A stretch of DNA of 64,000 nucleotides from Campylobacterota bacterium. GTDB taxonomy: Bacteria > Bdellovibrionota > Bacteriovoracia > Bacteriovoracales > Bacteriovoracaceae. Location of the stretch: NCBI GenBank assembly GCA_003650125.1, contig QNFX01000001.1:111907-175906 (forward strand). Reading direction: 5' to 3'. Shown one piece after another: positions 18,551 through 28,607 of the stretch. The number at the start of each line of letters is the position of its first letter. Positions within the stretch are counted from its first letter, which is position 1. Position numbers and translations under genes: made by a program. The notes below the pieces were generated by a model. It did no database searches, had not been told where the DNA came from, and was given only the letters and a program-made list of their open reading frames with translations.

Positions 18551-20041
18551 ATGAAAGATGTAAAACTCTATATTAATGGGGAATTTAGAGATTCCTCCGA
18601 TGGAAAAACTATTGACTCCATCAATCCTGGTACTGGTGAAGTCTATGCCAAAGTTCAAATACCTTCAACCGATGATGTAAACATGGCCGTTGAAGCGGCC
18701 AAAGATGCCTTCTACTCTGATGAATGGAGATCTTTCACTCAGGATCAACGGGCCGATTTACTTTTAAATATTGCTGAAAAACTAAAAGAGAGAAAAAGAG
18801 ATTTTATTGAAATGGAAATTGCTGATGGTGGAGCGGTGGTTCGCAAGGCCAAGGCAGACCTTCACAATAGCGCCTCTTTTTTTAAAGTTATGTCCAAAGT
18901 GGCGAGAACTTTTAAATTTGAAGAGAAAGATGAAAATGCTTCAAGAGAAGGGTTTTCTTCCAATACCAGAATTTATGAACCAGTTGGAGTTTGCGCCCAG
19001 ATCATTCCTTGGAACTTCCCACTACAGATGGCCTGCTGGAAGATCGGGCCGATCTTGGCAACTGGCTGTACCACAGTACTTAAAACGGCAAAAGAAACTC
19101 CTGCTTCAGCGATACTACTAGCTGAAGTTCTCCATGAATGTGGAGTTCCAAAAGGTGTTGTTAATATTATTACTGGTGGTAGAGATGTAGTTAAACCTCT
19201 TGTCTCCCACCCTCAAGTTTCTAAGGTGGCCTTTACCGGATCGACTGAAGTGGGAAGAGAAATTTTAAAAATGACCGCTCCAGGAATAAAAAACTCTACT
19301 TTAGAGTTAGGGGGAAAATCTGCCAATATCATTTTAGATGATGCTGATTTGGATATGGCAGTAGATGGTGCACTCTATGCCTTTTTATACCACTCCGGCC
19401 AGGCCTGTACATCTGGCACCAGACTTCTAATACAAGAGGGTATCTATGATGAGTTTATGGATAAGTTTAAGCTTCGCGCGGAAGAAATAAAAATTGGCAG
19501 AACAGATGATCCTGAAACTGGTTTTGGCCCTTTAATAAATGAAAATCAATTCAATTCAGTAATGAGTTATATCAATACCTCAGTAAAAGAGGGTGCAAAA
19601 CTAGTTATGGGTGGAGAGAGAATGACTGGGGGCGATTTTGATAAAGGTTATTATATCCCTCCCACAGCTTTTGAAATTACTCCCGACAACACTATCTTTC
19701 ATGAAGAGGTATTTGGCCCCGTACTGGGGATCACTAAATTTAAAACAGAAGAAGATGCCATCAACCTTGCTAATAACTCCATCTTTGGACTGGCCGGAGC
19801 AGTTTGGTCTAAAGATCTAACTAAAGCAGAAAAAGTGGCCCGTAAAATGGAAACTGGTACTGTTTGGATCAATGAATATCACCTGCTAAATCCAGGAATG
19901 CCTTTTGGTGGTTATAAACAATCTGGAATCGGTAGAGAAATGGGTAGAGAGGGAATTCATGCTTACCTTGAAGTAAAACATCTCTGGGAATCAGAGTGTA
20001 ATTCAAGAGATAAAAAACCCTGGTTCAATCATCTTTGGTAG
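18551..20041 (+). CDS. NAD(P)-dependent aldehyde dehydrogenase
   Basis: 496 aa, class of phenylacetaldehyde/betaine-aldehyde-type dehydrogenases. Seen: PWNFPLQMACWKIGPILATG, the cofactor-binding FTGSTEVG, the general-base Glu in LELGGKSANI near residue 258, and the nucleophile Cys in SGQACTSGTRL near residue 292. The C-terminus reads NPGMPFGGYKQSGIGRE. As the last gene of the aromatic operon it could oxidise an open-ring semialdehyde (the role of the PaaZ ALDH half) or phenylacetaldehyde. It lacks the MaoC hydratase domain of PaaZ. It overlaps the convergent gene at its 3' end by 17 bp. Confidence 0.88.
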   Translation: MKDVKLYINGEFRDSSDGKTIDSINPGTGEVYAKVQIPSTDDVNMAVEAAKDAFYSDEWRSFTQDQRADLLLNIAEKLKERKRDFIEMEIADGGAVVRKAKADLHNSASFFKVMSKVARTFKFEEKDENASREGFSSNTRIYEPVGVCAQIIPWNFPLQMACWKIGPILATGCTTVLKTAKETPASAILLAEVLHECGVPKGVVNIITGGRDVVKPLVSHPQVSKVAFTGSTEVGREILKMTAPGIKNSTLELGGKSANIILDDADLDMAVDGALYAFLYHSGQACTSGTRLLIQEGIYDEFMDKFKLRAEEIKIGRTDDPETGFGPLINENQFNSVMSYINTSVKEGAKLVMGGERMTGGDFDKGYYIPPTAFEITPDNTIFHEEVFGPVLGITKFKTEEDAINLANNSIFGLAGAVWSKDLTKAEKVARKMETGTVWINEYHLLNPGMPFGGYKQSGIGREMGREGIHAYLEVKHLWESECNSRDKKPWFNHLW

Positions 20042-20912
20042 ATTTACAATAATTTAGGGCCTCAAGAGTTGAGGCCCCTTCTTTCATTTTATTAAAACAA
20101 AATTTAAATCCCTCATCTACGTCTTTGCAAAATAAAAGAGGTTTTTCTTTGCCAAAATGTCTTGAGGCATGCTTGAAACAAAAAGAAAAATCAGCTCCTG
20201 CATCTCGGCAGAAATTAATCGTCTTGGTTCTTGATTTATATTTTCCTTTTAATATTTTAAAACAATCTGAAAATCCTGAATGTAGACCTAAACATTTATT
20301 GATAGAAAATGTTTTAGCATTAGTTTCATGGGCCGTTTCATAACACTCAGTAAATCCTTTATCCGCCCCGACACAAGAGCGTATCCAAAAGTTTGTTTCC
20401 TCTAGATCACTCAATTTTTTATAACAACTAAAAAATTCATCACCTGCTTTAGAACAAATATAAATAGGGTCATTTCCTTTTATTTTTCTTTTTAAAGTAG
20501 AATGACATTTTAAAAATCCATTGCTGGCCGAAAGACAAGTTTTAAGTCCATCCTCAGGTCCTAGAGGGGAGAAGGCCTCTTCAAAGCAATTTATAAGGCC
20601 TGTAACGGTTCCGCCACCTTTAGCACACAATTTTATGCGTTTTTCCGGAGTTAAGGATGTTCTTTTGGCAAGATCAGTACAGGTTTTAAAGTTACCATGA
20701 GCATTAACACAGGTATTTAAAGCATCATTAAAAGGAAGGTAGACCTTTGCCATCGAAAAACACAAAGAAAATCCCTCCCCTGCAGTTTTACAAATTTCAA
20801 TTGCATTTTTTTTAGGTACTTTTTTAATTATAGATTTATAACATGATTCATTGCCCATATCTGCTAAAACAAAAGATGGAATGAATAAGACAATTAAGAT
20901 GATTTTAAACAT
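20025..20912 (-). CDS. Secreted protein made of about nine Cys-pair repeats
   Basis: 295 aa with a signal peptide (cut after FVLA, residue 17). The mature chain is almost wholly repeats of 28-32 residues, each with the core C-x(7-8)-G-F-x(2)-C followed by F or Y and a short helix. Examples are ICKTAGEGFSLCF, SCVGADKGFTECY, KCLGLHSGFSDCF and FCRDAGADFSFCF. Nine copies can be counted; one has a longer Cys spacing. This is probably a disulfide-stabilised helical-hairpin solenoid. I do not recognise a named family. It is followed upstream by another secreted-protein gene at 20943 on the same strand. Confidence 0.7.
   Translation of the reverse strand: MFKIILIVLFIPSFVLADMGNESCYKSIIKKVPKKNAIEICKTAGEGFSLCFSMAKVYLPFNDALNTCVNAHGNFKTCTDLAKRTSLTPEKRIKLCAKGGGTVTGLINCFEEAFSPLGPEDGLKTCLSASNGFLKCHSTLKRKIKGNDPIYICSKAGDEFFSCYKKLSDLEETNFWIRSCVGADKGFTECYETAHETNAKTFSINKCLGLHSGFSDCFKILKGKYKSRTKTINFCRDAGADFSFCFKHASRHFGKEKPLLFCKDVDEGFKFCFNKMKEGASTLEALNYCKSTKDD
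20057..20082 (+). terminator. Strong hairpin terminator after the aromatic operon
   Basis: GGGCCTCAA and TTGAGGCCC form a perfect 9-bp stem around a 3-base GAG loop, 16 bp after the aldehyde dehydrogenase stop. A T-rich tail (CTTCTTTC) follows. The stem lies inside the last codons of the convergent Cys-repeat gene, so it doubles as coding DNA. Confidence 0.75.
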
Positions 20913-20942
20913 GTTATTTTATCGTCCTTTCCCATCATTACT

Positions 20943-21305
20943 TTAAATTTTAGGTGGAATCTCGTAAGACTCTTGTCCTACTTTTAATTTGAGTTCCTGA
21001 TAGGGTGGTGAAAGCGGAATAAAATAATAGCTCTGCTTCTTTTTAAAACCTTTAATAGTGACCGTTTCAAAGCTTTTTTTAGGTATCGCCACAAATGTAA
21101 TTAATGATCCTCTCTCATCTACGACTTTTCCATAAAGATTAGATAGGGAGGCATTGGTTATAATCACACTAGTTTGTTTATCGATTTGATTGGGAGAATC
21201 AACATAAATTCTATTAGGGGTAACCTTTATGATAAAGGAGTAGGATGTTCCAACAGGATACCCTATAAGGGGAATAAACATAAAAAAGAAGGTAATTATC
21301 TTCAT
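20943..21305 (-). CDS. Small exported protein of unknown function
   Basis: 120 aa with a signal peptide (about residues 1-18). The rest looks beta-strand rich, with one SVIITNASLS segment and a KSFETVTIKGFKKKQSY stretch near the C-terminus, as in small immunoglobulin-like periplasmic domains. No family is recognised. It lies 30 bp upstream of the Cys-repeat protein gene on the same strand, so the two may share a transcript. It is divergent from the zincin gene at 21407. Confidence 0.5.
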   Translation of the reverse strand: MKIITFFFMFIPLIGYPVGTSYSFIIKVTPNRIYVDSPNQIDKQTSVIITNASLSNLYGKVVDERGSLITFVAIPKKSFETVTIKGFKKKQSYYFIPLSPPYQELKLKVGQESYEIPPKI

Positions 21306-21406
21306 CTTATATATTTTATCTTTTATATAAATTATGAATATTTGGAATTAATTTCCCCTACCGGTAAAAGTCCTTTAAATAACTGAAAACCTGTCGAAAA
21401 AGTCCT

Positions 21407-21913
21407 ATGTTTTTTAAAAAAAAATCACCTATCGATAAAAAAATACACTTTCGGTCGGACTTTCTAAAAAACTCCCTTCATGAATGGGTTTTACAAGATG
21501 AGTGTATAAATAACTCAATTGATATTTTTTTTAATGCCTTCGGTGTTGAATTATTTGATTTTTTTAACCAAGGAAAAAAACTTCTCATGATCCCTGCAAG
21601 AGGCCAGTGGGCATGTGCCATCCCTCATTCAGACCGATATCATCTTATTTTAATTTACCCAGATCTTATCAATATTTTAAAATCTAAAAATTGCAAACCA
21701 GGACTTGCAATTTTGGCGCATGAAATAGGACATCTTTTTTTAAAACATAGTGATAGAAAAATAGATACTACGGATGCTCAATATGAAGCAGATTATTTTT
21801 CTTATCTGCTAGGTTTTGGCCCTGAATTAATTGCTTTTTTAAAAGAACGACCTGAATGTCAGGATAGATTGAAAAGGATCATTCAAGTTACAACAAAAGA
21901 AGGGCCTCACTAA
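21407..21913 (+). CDS. Small HExxH metalloprotease-like protein
   Basis: 168 aa, with no signal peptide. It has a zincin active-site helix, [12 protein letters not shown] (residues about 104-115), followed 17 residues later by YEADYFS, whose Glu or Asp would be the third zinc ligand. This layout resembles ImmA/IrrE-type and minimal M48-type proteases. The Lys-rich start ([12 protein letters not shown]) suggests a cytoplasmic place. The 3' end overlaps uvrB by 26 bp on the other strand. No partner repressor lies next to it, so an IrrE-like role is only a possibility. Confidence 0.6.
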   Translation: MFFKKKSPIDKKIHFRSDFLKNSLHEWVLQDECINNSIDIFFNAFGVELFDFFNQGKKLLMIPARGQWACAIPHSDRYHLILIYPDLINILKSKNCKPGLAILAHEIGHLFLKHSDRKIDTTDAQYEADYFSYLLGFGPELIAFLKERPECQDRLKRIIQVTTKEGPH

Positions 21914-23885
21914 GCTCTTTCATTTCATCTCTATACTTTGCTGCCTCTTCAAATTGTAATTCTTTTGCCGCTTGCTTCATACTCTCTTTCAACTCTTTAA
22001 TTCGTGCAGAAATCTTTTCTTTACTTATATCTTCATGGCCAAAAACTGCCTTTTTAGCGCGGGCCTTAGCAGACCCCTTGGCCCCTCTAAGGGTTTCTAA
22101 AACTCCACCTTGAATTTCTTTAGAAATAGTCTTTGGGGTTATTTTATTTTCTTGATTGTATCTTTTTTGAATGGCCCTTCTTCTGTTAGTTTCAAGTATC
22201 GCCTTTTTCATACTTCCAGTTTGTTTATAGGCAAAAAGTATAACTCTACCTTCAACATTTCTGGCCGCTCTACCTATGGTTTGAATGAGTGATCTTTCAG
22301 ATCTTAAAAATCCTTCCTTATCGGCATCTAAAATCCCCACAAGAGTTACTTCTGGTAAATCCAGTCCCTCTCTTAAGAGATTAATCCCTACTAAAATATC
22401 AAACTCACCTTTTCTAAGGTCTTGAATAATCTCCATGCGCTCAAGAGTCAAAATATCGGAATGCAGATATCTAATTTTCATTCCCGAGGCCTCATAGAAT
22501 TTAGTTAAGTCTTCTGCGAGTCTTTTAGTTAGCGTAGTGATTAAAACTCTCCCTCCTGCTTTAATCGCCCGTTTCGCCTCAACCAGCATTTCATCAATTT
22601 GATTTTTAGCATCTTTTATTTCTATTTTAGGGTCGAGAAGCCCCGTAGGTCTAATGATCTGCTCAATAAACTCTCCCCCCGTTTCGGTTAACTCATAACT
22701 GCCCGGTGTAGCTGAAACGTAGAGGACTTGATCTATTTTTTCTTCAAATTCCAAAAATTTTAAAGGCCTGTTATCTAAAGCACTTGGCAGTCTAAATCCA
22801 AAATTAACTAGGTTTTCTTTTCTTGAACGGTCCCCCTTATACATCCCCCCCACTTGAGAGACAGCAATATGAGACTCATCAATTATTAAAAGAAAATCTT
22901 TTCTAAAATAATCTAAAAGAGTTGGAGGAGGTGCTCCCGGAGGCAAACCGGTTAAGTGTCTTGAATAATTTTCAATTCCTGAACAAAACCCCATCTCCTC
23001 CATCATTTCAAGATCTAGAAGAGTTCGCTGCTCCAGCCTTTGCTTTTCAACCAGTTTATCCTGCTCTTTAAGCTCCTTTAATCTACATCTAAGTTCCTCT
23101 CTAATCGTTTTTAACGCCCTTTTCATCTTATCATCACTTACAACGTAGTGAGATTTTGGAAAGATAGTAATTCGATTTAGAGTTTCTAAGATTTTTCCTC
23201 TAAGTGGATCAACTATATGAATTCCTTCCACCTCTTGGTCAAAAAACTCTATTCTTATGACATTGCTATCTTCACTCGCGGGAAATACTTCAACCGTATC
23301 TCCACGAACGCGGAAGGTTCCCCGTGAGAAATCGATATCATTGCGTGTAAATTGGATTGCCACGAGATCTCGAAGCAGCTGATCTCTATCTACAATATCA
23401 CCGGTAAATAAAGTCATCTTCTGCGCTTCGTATTCTGCCGGATCCCCGATTCCATAAATACAACTAACCGAGGCCACCACAATAACATCATCACGAGAGA
23501 GAAGATTTCGAGTAGCACTATGTCTGAGTTTATCTATCTCGTCATTGATGGAGGCATCTTTTTCAATATAGGTATCACTTCCTACAACGTATGCCTCTGG
23601 TTGGTAGTAATCATAATAAGAGACAAAGTATTCAACAGCATTATCGGGAAAAAATTCTCTAAATTCTCCGTATAATTGGGCCGCTAATGTTTTATTTGGT
23701 GCCAATATAAGAGTTTTTTTTCCCAGATTTTTTATAACATTGGCCATGGTAAAGGTTTTACCAGAGCCGGTAACACCTAAGAGAGTTTGGCAATGCTCAC
23801 CCTTTTCAAATCCTTTGGTTAAAGCTTTGATTGCCCCAGGTTGATCCCCAGTGGGTTTAAATTTTGATTTAAGATTGAAGGACAT
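21888..23885 (-). CDS. uvrB: Excinuclease ABC subunit B
   Basis: Damage-verification helicase of nucleotide-excision repair. At 665 aa it is full length. The Walker A motif GVTGSGKT is near residue 40, the beta-hairpin region [11 protein letters not shown] near 93, the DESH box near 339, helicase motifs [12 protein letters not shown] and QTIGRAARN near 505-545, and the UVR domain ([19 protein letters not shown], cut) at the C-terminus. It directly follows cysS with no gap. Both genes probably belong to a carD-cysS-uvrB transcription unit. Confidence 0.98.
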   Translation of the reverse strand: MSFNLKSKFKPTGDQPGAIKALTKGFEKGEHCQTLLGVTGSGKTFTMANVIKNLGKKTLILAPNKTLAAQLYGEFREFFPDNAVEYFVSYYDYYQPEAYVVGSDTYIEKDASINDEIDKLRHSATRNLLSRDDVIVVASVSCIYGIGDPAEYEAQKMTLFTGDIVDRDQLLRDLVAIQFTRNDIDFSRGTFRVRGDTVEVFPASEDSNVIRIEFFDQEVEGIHIVDPLRGKILETLNRITIFPKSHYVVSDDKMKRALKTIREELRCRLKELKEQDKLVEKQRLEQRTLLDLEMMEEMGFCSGIENYSRHLTGLPPGAPPPTLLDYFRKDFLLIIDESHIAVSQVGGMYKGDRSRKENLVNFGFRLPSALDNRPLKFLEFEEKIDQVLYVSATPGSYELTETGGEFIEQIIRPTGLLDPKIEIKDAKNQIDEMLVEAKRAIKAGGRVLITTLTKRLAEDLTKFYEASGMKIRYLHSDILTLERMEIIQDLRKGEFDILVGINLLREGLDLPEVTLVGILDADKEGFLRSERSLIQTIGRAARNVEGRVILFAYKQTGSMKKAILETNRRRAIQKRYNQENKITPKTISKEIQGGVLETLRGAKGSAKARAKKAVFGHEDISKEKISARIKELKESMKQAAKELQFEEAAKYRDEMKELSEALLLL

Positions 23886-25349
23886 TTACTTATAATGCCA
23901 GGAATAGGTCCCGTCGGGATTATCTTTAACCACAATTCCCGCCTCATTTAGCTGATCACGAATTTGATCAGATCTGGACCAGTCCTTTGTGGCCCTTGCC
24001 TCTTTTCGATCTTTAATTAGCTTTTCTACTTCCTCATCAGTTAGTTTTTCACTAGCTTCACAAAGAGATTTTCTCGCATGATTAATATGTCCTAGCATTT
24101 CATCAAAATTATCATAGAGAAGTCCCGTGGCATTAGAGTAAAATTTAAGAAGTGAAATTAACTCAGAAAAAAGTTTTTCACTTATTCCTTCTCCAAGATT
24201 GCTAATGTATTCACGGTTAAAATATCTAATAAGAGAAAAAAGCTCAGAGGTGGCACCTGGAACATTGAAATCGTTACTCAACTCTTCTTCCATTTTTTTT
24301 CTAGTACTGACAACTTGATCAAAGTCCTTTTGCGACTCTTTATCAGTTCTCGGCATTCCCATCAACTCTTTATAAAAGACATGTAATCGTTCAATTTCAC
24401 CGATGGCCCGCTCAATAATACTTTTGGTCCAATCCATTTTAGATCTATAATGAACAGAACTTAGAATATGTCTTAGAACCTCACCACTATAGGTCTCAAC
24501 AAAAGCTCTTATGGTAATGACATTCCCCAGAGACTTGGACATTTTTTCACTACCAAAGTTTAAAAACTCATTATGGCACCAATGATCAGAAAAAGTGCAA
24601 CCATTGGCCGCTTCCGATTGGGCAATTTCGTTTTCATGATGGGGAAACATCAAATCAATTCCACCATGATGTAGATCAATCTCAGGACCTAAAAACGTTT
24701 TGGCCATGGCAGAACATTCAATATGCCAACCAGGTCTACCAGCGCCCCAAGGAGAATCCCAGGAAGGCTCTCCTTCTTTGGCCGGTTTCCACAAAACAAA
24801 ATCACAAGGATTCTTTTTGCGAGAGTCAACTTCCACTCGTTTTCCAAATTGCAGATCTTCTATTTTTTTCTTAGATAATTTTCCGTAATCTTTAAAAAGA
24901 GGAACGTGATAAAAGACTTCTCCATCTACTACGTAGGCAAATCCCTTATCCTCAAGGATTTTAATCATATCGATAATCTGAGGCATGGTATCGCTTACTT
25001 TTGGAGTATGAGTGGCCGGCAAAAGATTTAAAGAGGCCATATCTTTTAAACACTCATCAATATATTTTTGGGAATGAACAAGTGGATCTACTCCCTCTTC
25101 CTTGGCCCGTTCAATAATTTTATCATCCACATCGGTAAAGTTTCGAACAAAGTTCACTTCATACCCAACAGTTTTGAGGATTCTAAAAATAAGATCACCC
25201 ACAACTAGAGCACGAGCATTACCCACATGAAGAAAGTCATAAGTGGTAGGTCCACAGGAATAAAACCTTACTTTTCCGTCCTCTAAAGTCTTAAACTTCT
25301 CTTTGGTTCTAGTAAGGTTGTTAAAAATGGTAATATCTTTTACTGACAT
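23886..25349 (-). CDS. cysS: Cysteinyl-tRNA synthetase
   Basis: Class I aminoacyl-tRNA synthetase that charges tRNA-Cys. At 487 aa it is typical. Seen: zinc and active-site region YSCGPTTYDFLHVGNARA with the HxGN form of HIGH, WHIECSAMA, HHENEIAQSEA and KMSKSLGNV. The C-terminal DALR-type and anticodon-binding helices follow. It lies 48 bp after carD and abuts uvrB. Confidence 0.98.
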   Translation of the reverse strand: MSVKDITIFNNLTRTKEKFKTLEDGKVRFYSCGPTTYDFLHVGNARALVVGDLIFRILKTVGYEVNFVRNFTDVDDKIIERAKEEGVDPLVHSQKYIDECLKDMASLNLLPATHTPKVSDTMPQIIDMIKILEDKGFAYVVDGEVFYHVPLFKDYGKLSKKKIEDLQFGKRVEVDSRKKNPCDFVLWKPAKEGEPSWDSPWGAGRPGWHIECSAMAKTFLGPEIDLHHGGIDLMFPHHENEIAQSEAANGCTFSDHWCHNEFLNFGSEKMSKSLGNVITIRAFVETYSGEVLRHILSSVHYRSKMDWTKSIIERAIGEIERLHVFYKELMGMPRTDKESQKDFDQVVSTRKKMEEELSNDFNVPGATSELFSLIRYFNREYISNLGEGISEKLFSELISLLKFYSNATGLLYDNFDEMLGHINHARKSLCEASEKLTDEEVEKLIKDRKEARATKDWSRSDQIRDQLNEAGIVVKDNPDGTYSWHYK

Positions 25350-25397
25350 AATTTTGCCTCTTAGATATTTTTTACCATTAAATGAGTTATTAGAAAA

Positions 25398-25886
25398 CTA
25401 TACGGTGGTCAGATTTGAGAATTGAGCATCAATTTTAGTCCTAACCTCTTTTTTCTCTTCGCCACCGGCCAGAGCAATTTCTTGTGCCAATAGATCTCGA
25501 CACTGCTCAAGCATCTTTTTCTCTCCAAAGCTTAAATTCTTAATCTTTTTAAGAAGAAATAGCGCTCTTAGAACTTCAGCGATCTCGGTTAAAGAACCAG
25601 TCTTAATTTTTAGCATATACTCTCTATATCTTCTGTTCCAAGTAGAATTATCTACTTCAACATCTTGATCTTGGAGTAAGCTAAATACTTTAGTGATTTC
25701 ATTATTAGATATAAGACCTCTAATTCCTTCTTTTGACTCAGTTGGAACCATAACGGTCATGCCATTTGATATAATTTTAAGAACGTAAAACCAAGTTTGA
25801 GTGCCCGCGAGTTCTCGCTCTTCAATGTCTGAAATTTGACCTACACCATGTCCAGGGCATACTGCGTAGTCTCCAATTTTAAACAT
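25398..25886 (-). CDS. carD: CarD/CdnL-family transcription regulator
   Basis: An RNA-polymerase-binding activator of housekeeping and rRNA promoters. The N-terminal Tudor-like domain is typical: FKIGDYAVCPGHGVGQI and then GMTVMVP; the C-terminal part is helical with WNRRYREYMLKIKTGS, containing the conserved Trp that wedges the promoter bubble. I start it at the ATG at 25886 because a GGGAGGT ribosome site sits 5 bp upstream. A TTG four codons earlier lies inside that site. Length 162 aa. The gene leads the cysS-uvrB group. Confidence 0.93.
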   Translation of the reverse strand: MFKIGDYAVCPGHGVGQISDIEERELAGTQTWFYVLKIISNGMTVMVPTESKEGIRGLISNNEITKVFSLLQDQDVEVDNSTWNRRYREYMLKIKTGSLTEIAEVLRALFLLKKIKNLSFGEKKMLEQCRDLLAQEIALAGGEEKKEVRTKIDAQFSNLTTV

Positions 25887-26014
25887 TTTACCTCCCAAAC
25901 AATTGTTTCAATAAGCTAATGTACATGGTTAGGGCCTTAGATTCAACACACCGTGTAATATGTACCTGAAAGGTATCGAAAAGGGGCCCTATAAGTACTC
26001 GAAATTAGTCGTTT

Positions 26015-26437
26015 TTAGCAACGATCAAAGACCTTATTCTTATCGAAGAAGTAAGAGATTTCTCTCTCGGCAGAGGTAGTGGAATCTGAGCCATGAACTG
26101 CATTGGCCTCAATGGACTTGGCATATAGTTTTCTAATAGTGCCTTCTTCCGCATCAGCAGGATTTGTGGCCCCCATTATCGCTCTATTTTTCTCAACAGC
26201 GTTTTCACCTTCAAGCACTATAAGCATTACCGGGCCTGAAGTCATAAAAGACACTAGAGAACCAAAGAAAGGTCTTTCTTTGTGCTCAATATAAAAACCT
26301 TCGGCCTTTTCTTTTGAAAGGTGCGTGAATTTGGCCGCGGCCACTCTTAGACCTTCTGATTCAAATCTGTCGATTATTTTTCCAATTACATTAGATTCAA
26401 CAGCGTTAGGCTTTATAATACTAAAGGTTTTTTCCAT
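26015..26437 (-). CDS. ndk: Nucleoside diphosphate kinase
   Basis: Transfers the terminal phosphate between nucleoside triphosphates and diphosphates. At 140 aa it is the standard length. The phospho-histidine motif NAVHGSDS is present near residue 115, and the N-terminal FSIIKPNAV strand and the [14 protein letters not shown] segment are typical. It lies 24 bp downstream of sucD on the same strand, a sensible pairing since succinyl-CoA synthetase makes ATP or GTP that Ndk equilibrates. Confidence 0.98.
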   Translation of the reverse strand: MEKTFSIIKPNAVESNVIGKIIDRFESEGLRVAAAKFTHLSKEKAEGFYIEHKERPFFGSLVSFMTSGPVMLIVLEGENAVEKNRAIMGATNPADAEEGTIRKLYAKSIEANAVHGSDSTTSAEREISYFFDKNKVFDRC

Positions 26438-26461
26438 TTTTCTACTCCGCTTAATTTAAAA

Positions 26462-27340
26462 TTACTTCCTGGCTTTTAGCACCTTTTCCATAATTTGTCC
26501 AAGTTCTGCGGGTGATCTAGAGATATGAATGCCACATTCTTCCATAATTTTGTATTTGGCCTCGGCGGTGGTCTCTCCGCCAGAGATGATGGCCCCCGCG
26601 TGCCCCATTCTTTTACCTGGAGGCGCAGAGGCCCCAGCGATAAAGGAAACTACAGGTTTCGACATATTTTTTTGAATCCATCGTGCCGCCTCAGGTTCAG
26701 CGGTTCCACCAATTTCACCAATCATAATGACTGCATCAGTGTCAGGATCTGCTTCAAAAAGAGCTAAGACATCGATGAAGTCCATACCTGAGACGGGATC
26801 TCCGCCAATTCCCACACAAGTGGACTGTCCGATTTCTCTCTCAGTAAGCTGATATACTGCTTCATAAGTAAGGGTTCCTGACCTCGAAATAACCCCTATT
26901 CTACCTGGCATATGAATATGTCCTGGCATAATTCCAATTTTACTTTCACCTGGAGTGATAACTCCCGGACAGTTTGGACCAATCATTTTACTGTTAGAGG
27001 CATCGAGTGCTGCCTTAACTTTAATCATGTCCATGATAGGAATTCCTTCAGTGATACAAACGATCAAAGGAATCTCCGCATCTATGCACTCAAGAATTGC
27101 ATCAGCGGCAAATGGAGGCGGTACAAAAATCATGGCGGCATTTGCACCTGTTTTTTCTACTGCTTCATAAGTGGTATTAAAAACGGGATAACCTTCATGC
27201 ATGGTTCCACCTTTTCCTGGAGTTACACCCCCAACAAAATTTGTTCCATAGTCTCTTGATTGTAGAGAGTGATAAGTTCCCTGCTTTCCGGTATATCCAA
27301 TAGTGATAAGTTTTGTTTCTCTATTTACTAGAATAGTCAT
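26462..27340 (-). CDS. sucD: Succinyl-CoA synthetase alpha subunit
   Basis: The CoA-binding and phospho-His subunit of the TCA enzyme that makes ATP or GTP from succinyl-CoA. 292 aa. Seen: the CoA-binding [13 protein letters not shown] region near residue 15, NCPGVITP near 123, and the phosphorylated His in [10 protein letters not shown] near residue 248. It starts 3 bp after the sucC stop, so sucC-sucD-ndk is one operon. Confidence 0.98.
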   Translation of the reverse strand: MTILVNRETKLITIGYTGKQGTYHSLQSRDYGTNFVGGVTPGKGGTMHEGYPVFNTTYEAVEKTGANAAMIFVPPPFAADAILECIDAEIPLIVCITEGIPIMDMIKVKAALDASNSKMIGPNCPGVITPGESKIGIMPGHIHMPGRIGVISRSGTLTYEAVYQLTEREIGQSTCVGIGGDPVSGMDFIDVLALFEADPDTDAVIMIGEIGGTAEPEAARWIQKNMSKPVVSFIAGASAPPGKRMGHAGAIISGGETTAEAKYKIMEECGIHISRSPAELGQIMEKVLKARK

Positions 27341-27343
27341 TTC

Positions 27344-28519
27344 CTACTCCTCTCCCTTTACAGCTTCTTTAACTACTTTTTTAGCAGCATCATCCAGTTC
27401 ATTTGCGGTCACAATATTAAGTCCAGATTCTTCAAGAATTTTTCTTCCAATTGCAACGTTGGTTCCTTCAAGTCTAACAACCAGTGGAACTTTAATTCCA
27501 ATCTCTTTAGCGGCCCCCACAATCCCTTCAGCGATGATGTCACATTTCATGATCCCACCAAAGATATTAACTAAAATGGCCTTAACATTTTCATCTTCCA
27601 AAATAATGGCGAATGCTGTTTGAACTGTTTCTTTAGTGGCCCCACCGCCAACATCTAGAAAGTTGGCAGGCATTCCACCATGGAAGGTAATAATATCAGT
27701 TGTGGCCATGGCCAAACCAGCGCCATTTACCAGGCAGCCGATATTTCCATCGAGTTCAATGTAGCTAAATCCGGCAGCGGCAGCTTCCATTTCTTTGGCG
27801 GACTCTTCTGCGGGATCTCTGAGTCGTTCAATTTCTGGATGACGGTAGAGAGCATTATCATCAAAATTTAATTTTGCATCAAGGGCCATAATCTCCCCTG
27901 ATTTAGTTTTAATAAGAGGATTGATCTCGGCAATGGTGCAATCACACTCAGTATAAACATTATAGAGACCTTCAAAAAACTTTGTGGCCTCTTTGACTTG
28001 ATCTTTTTCTTTAATGCCGATTCCATAGGCCAGTTTTCTCCCAATAAAAGGAGTAAAACCAACCGAAGGATCAACTCCTACCTTAATAATTTTTTCTGGG
28101 GTCTCTTCTGCGACCTTTTCAATATCAACTCCACCTTCTTTTGATGCCATGAAAGTGATTTTATTAGTGGAACGATCAAAAACGATCCCAGCATAATATT
28201 CGTGTTCTATTTCACAGCCTTCTTCGATAAAGACTAAGTTTACTTTTTTTCCTTCAGGGCCTGTTTGATGAGTAACAAGAGTTGAGCCTAAGATGTCTTC
28301 AGCATATTTTTTTACTTCATCTAAAGATTTAGCTACTTTTACACCGCCAGCTTTTCCTCTTCCTCCCGCATGGATTTGTGCTTTCACAACCCAAACTTTT
28401 CCGCCTAGTCCTTTGGCAACTTTCACAGCAGCTTCAGGAGTTTTGGCGATATCTCCGTGGAGAAGTTTCATTCCAAATTTACGCATTAAATTTTTTGCCT
28501 GATATTCGTGGATATTCAT
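27344..28519 (-). CDS. sucC: Succinyl-CoA synthetase beta subunit
   Basis: ATP-grasp subunit of succinyl-CoA synthetase. 391 aa. Seen: the start [16 protein letters not shown], the ATP-grasp [22 protein letters not shown]-type metal ligand segment (AEINPLI), and the C-terminal ligase domain with [10 protein letters not shown] and VRLEGTN. Propionate-derived and aromatic-derived succinyl-CoA from the prp and paa-like operons would both pass through this enzyme. Confidence 0.98.
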   Translation of the reverse strand: MNIHEYQAKNLMRKFGMKLLHGDIAKTPEAAVKVAKGLGGKVWVVKAQIHAGGRGKAGGVKVAKSLDEVKKYAEDILGSTLVTHQTGPEGKKVNLVFIEEGCEIEHEYYAGIVFDRSTNKITFMASKEGGVDIEKVAEETPEKIIKVGVDPSVGFTPFIGRKLAYGIGIKEKDQVKEATKFFEGLYNVYTECDCTIAEINPLIKTKSGEIMALDAKLNFDDNALYRHPEIERLRDPAEESAKEMEAAAAGFSYIELDGNIGCLVNGAGLAMATTDIITFHGGMPANFLDVGGGATKETVQTAFAIILEDENVKAILVNIFGGIMKCDIIAEGIVGAAKEIGIKVPLVVRLEGTNVAIGRKILEESGLNIVTANELDDAAKKVVKEAVKGEE

Positions 28520-28607
28520 AATTAGGGTAACTCCTAAGGGGTCTTAAAAATTTCGTTTATACTAATCCTTGGGTATTTGTAGTTCTAGGTGTATCGCATC
28601 ATAAAAG

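Noticed and set aside
25887..25898. TTG start four codons upstream for carD
   Set aside because: It lies within the GGGAGGT ribosome site of the ATG at 25886.
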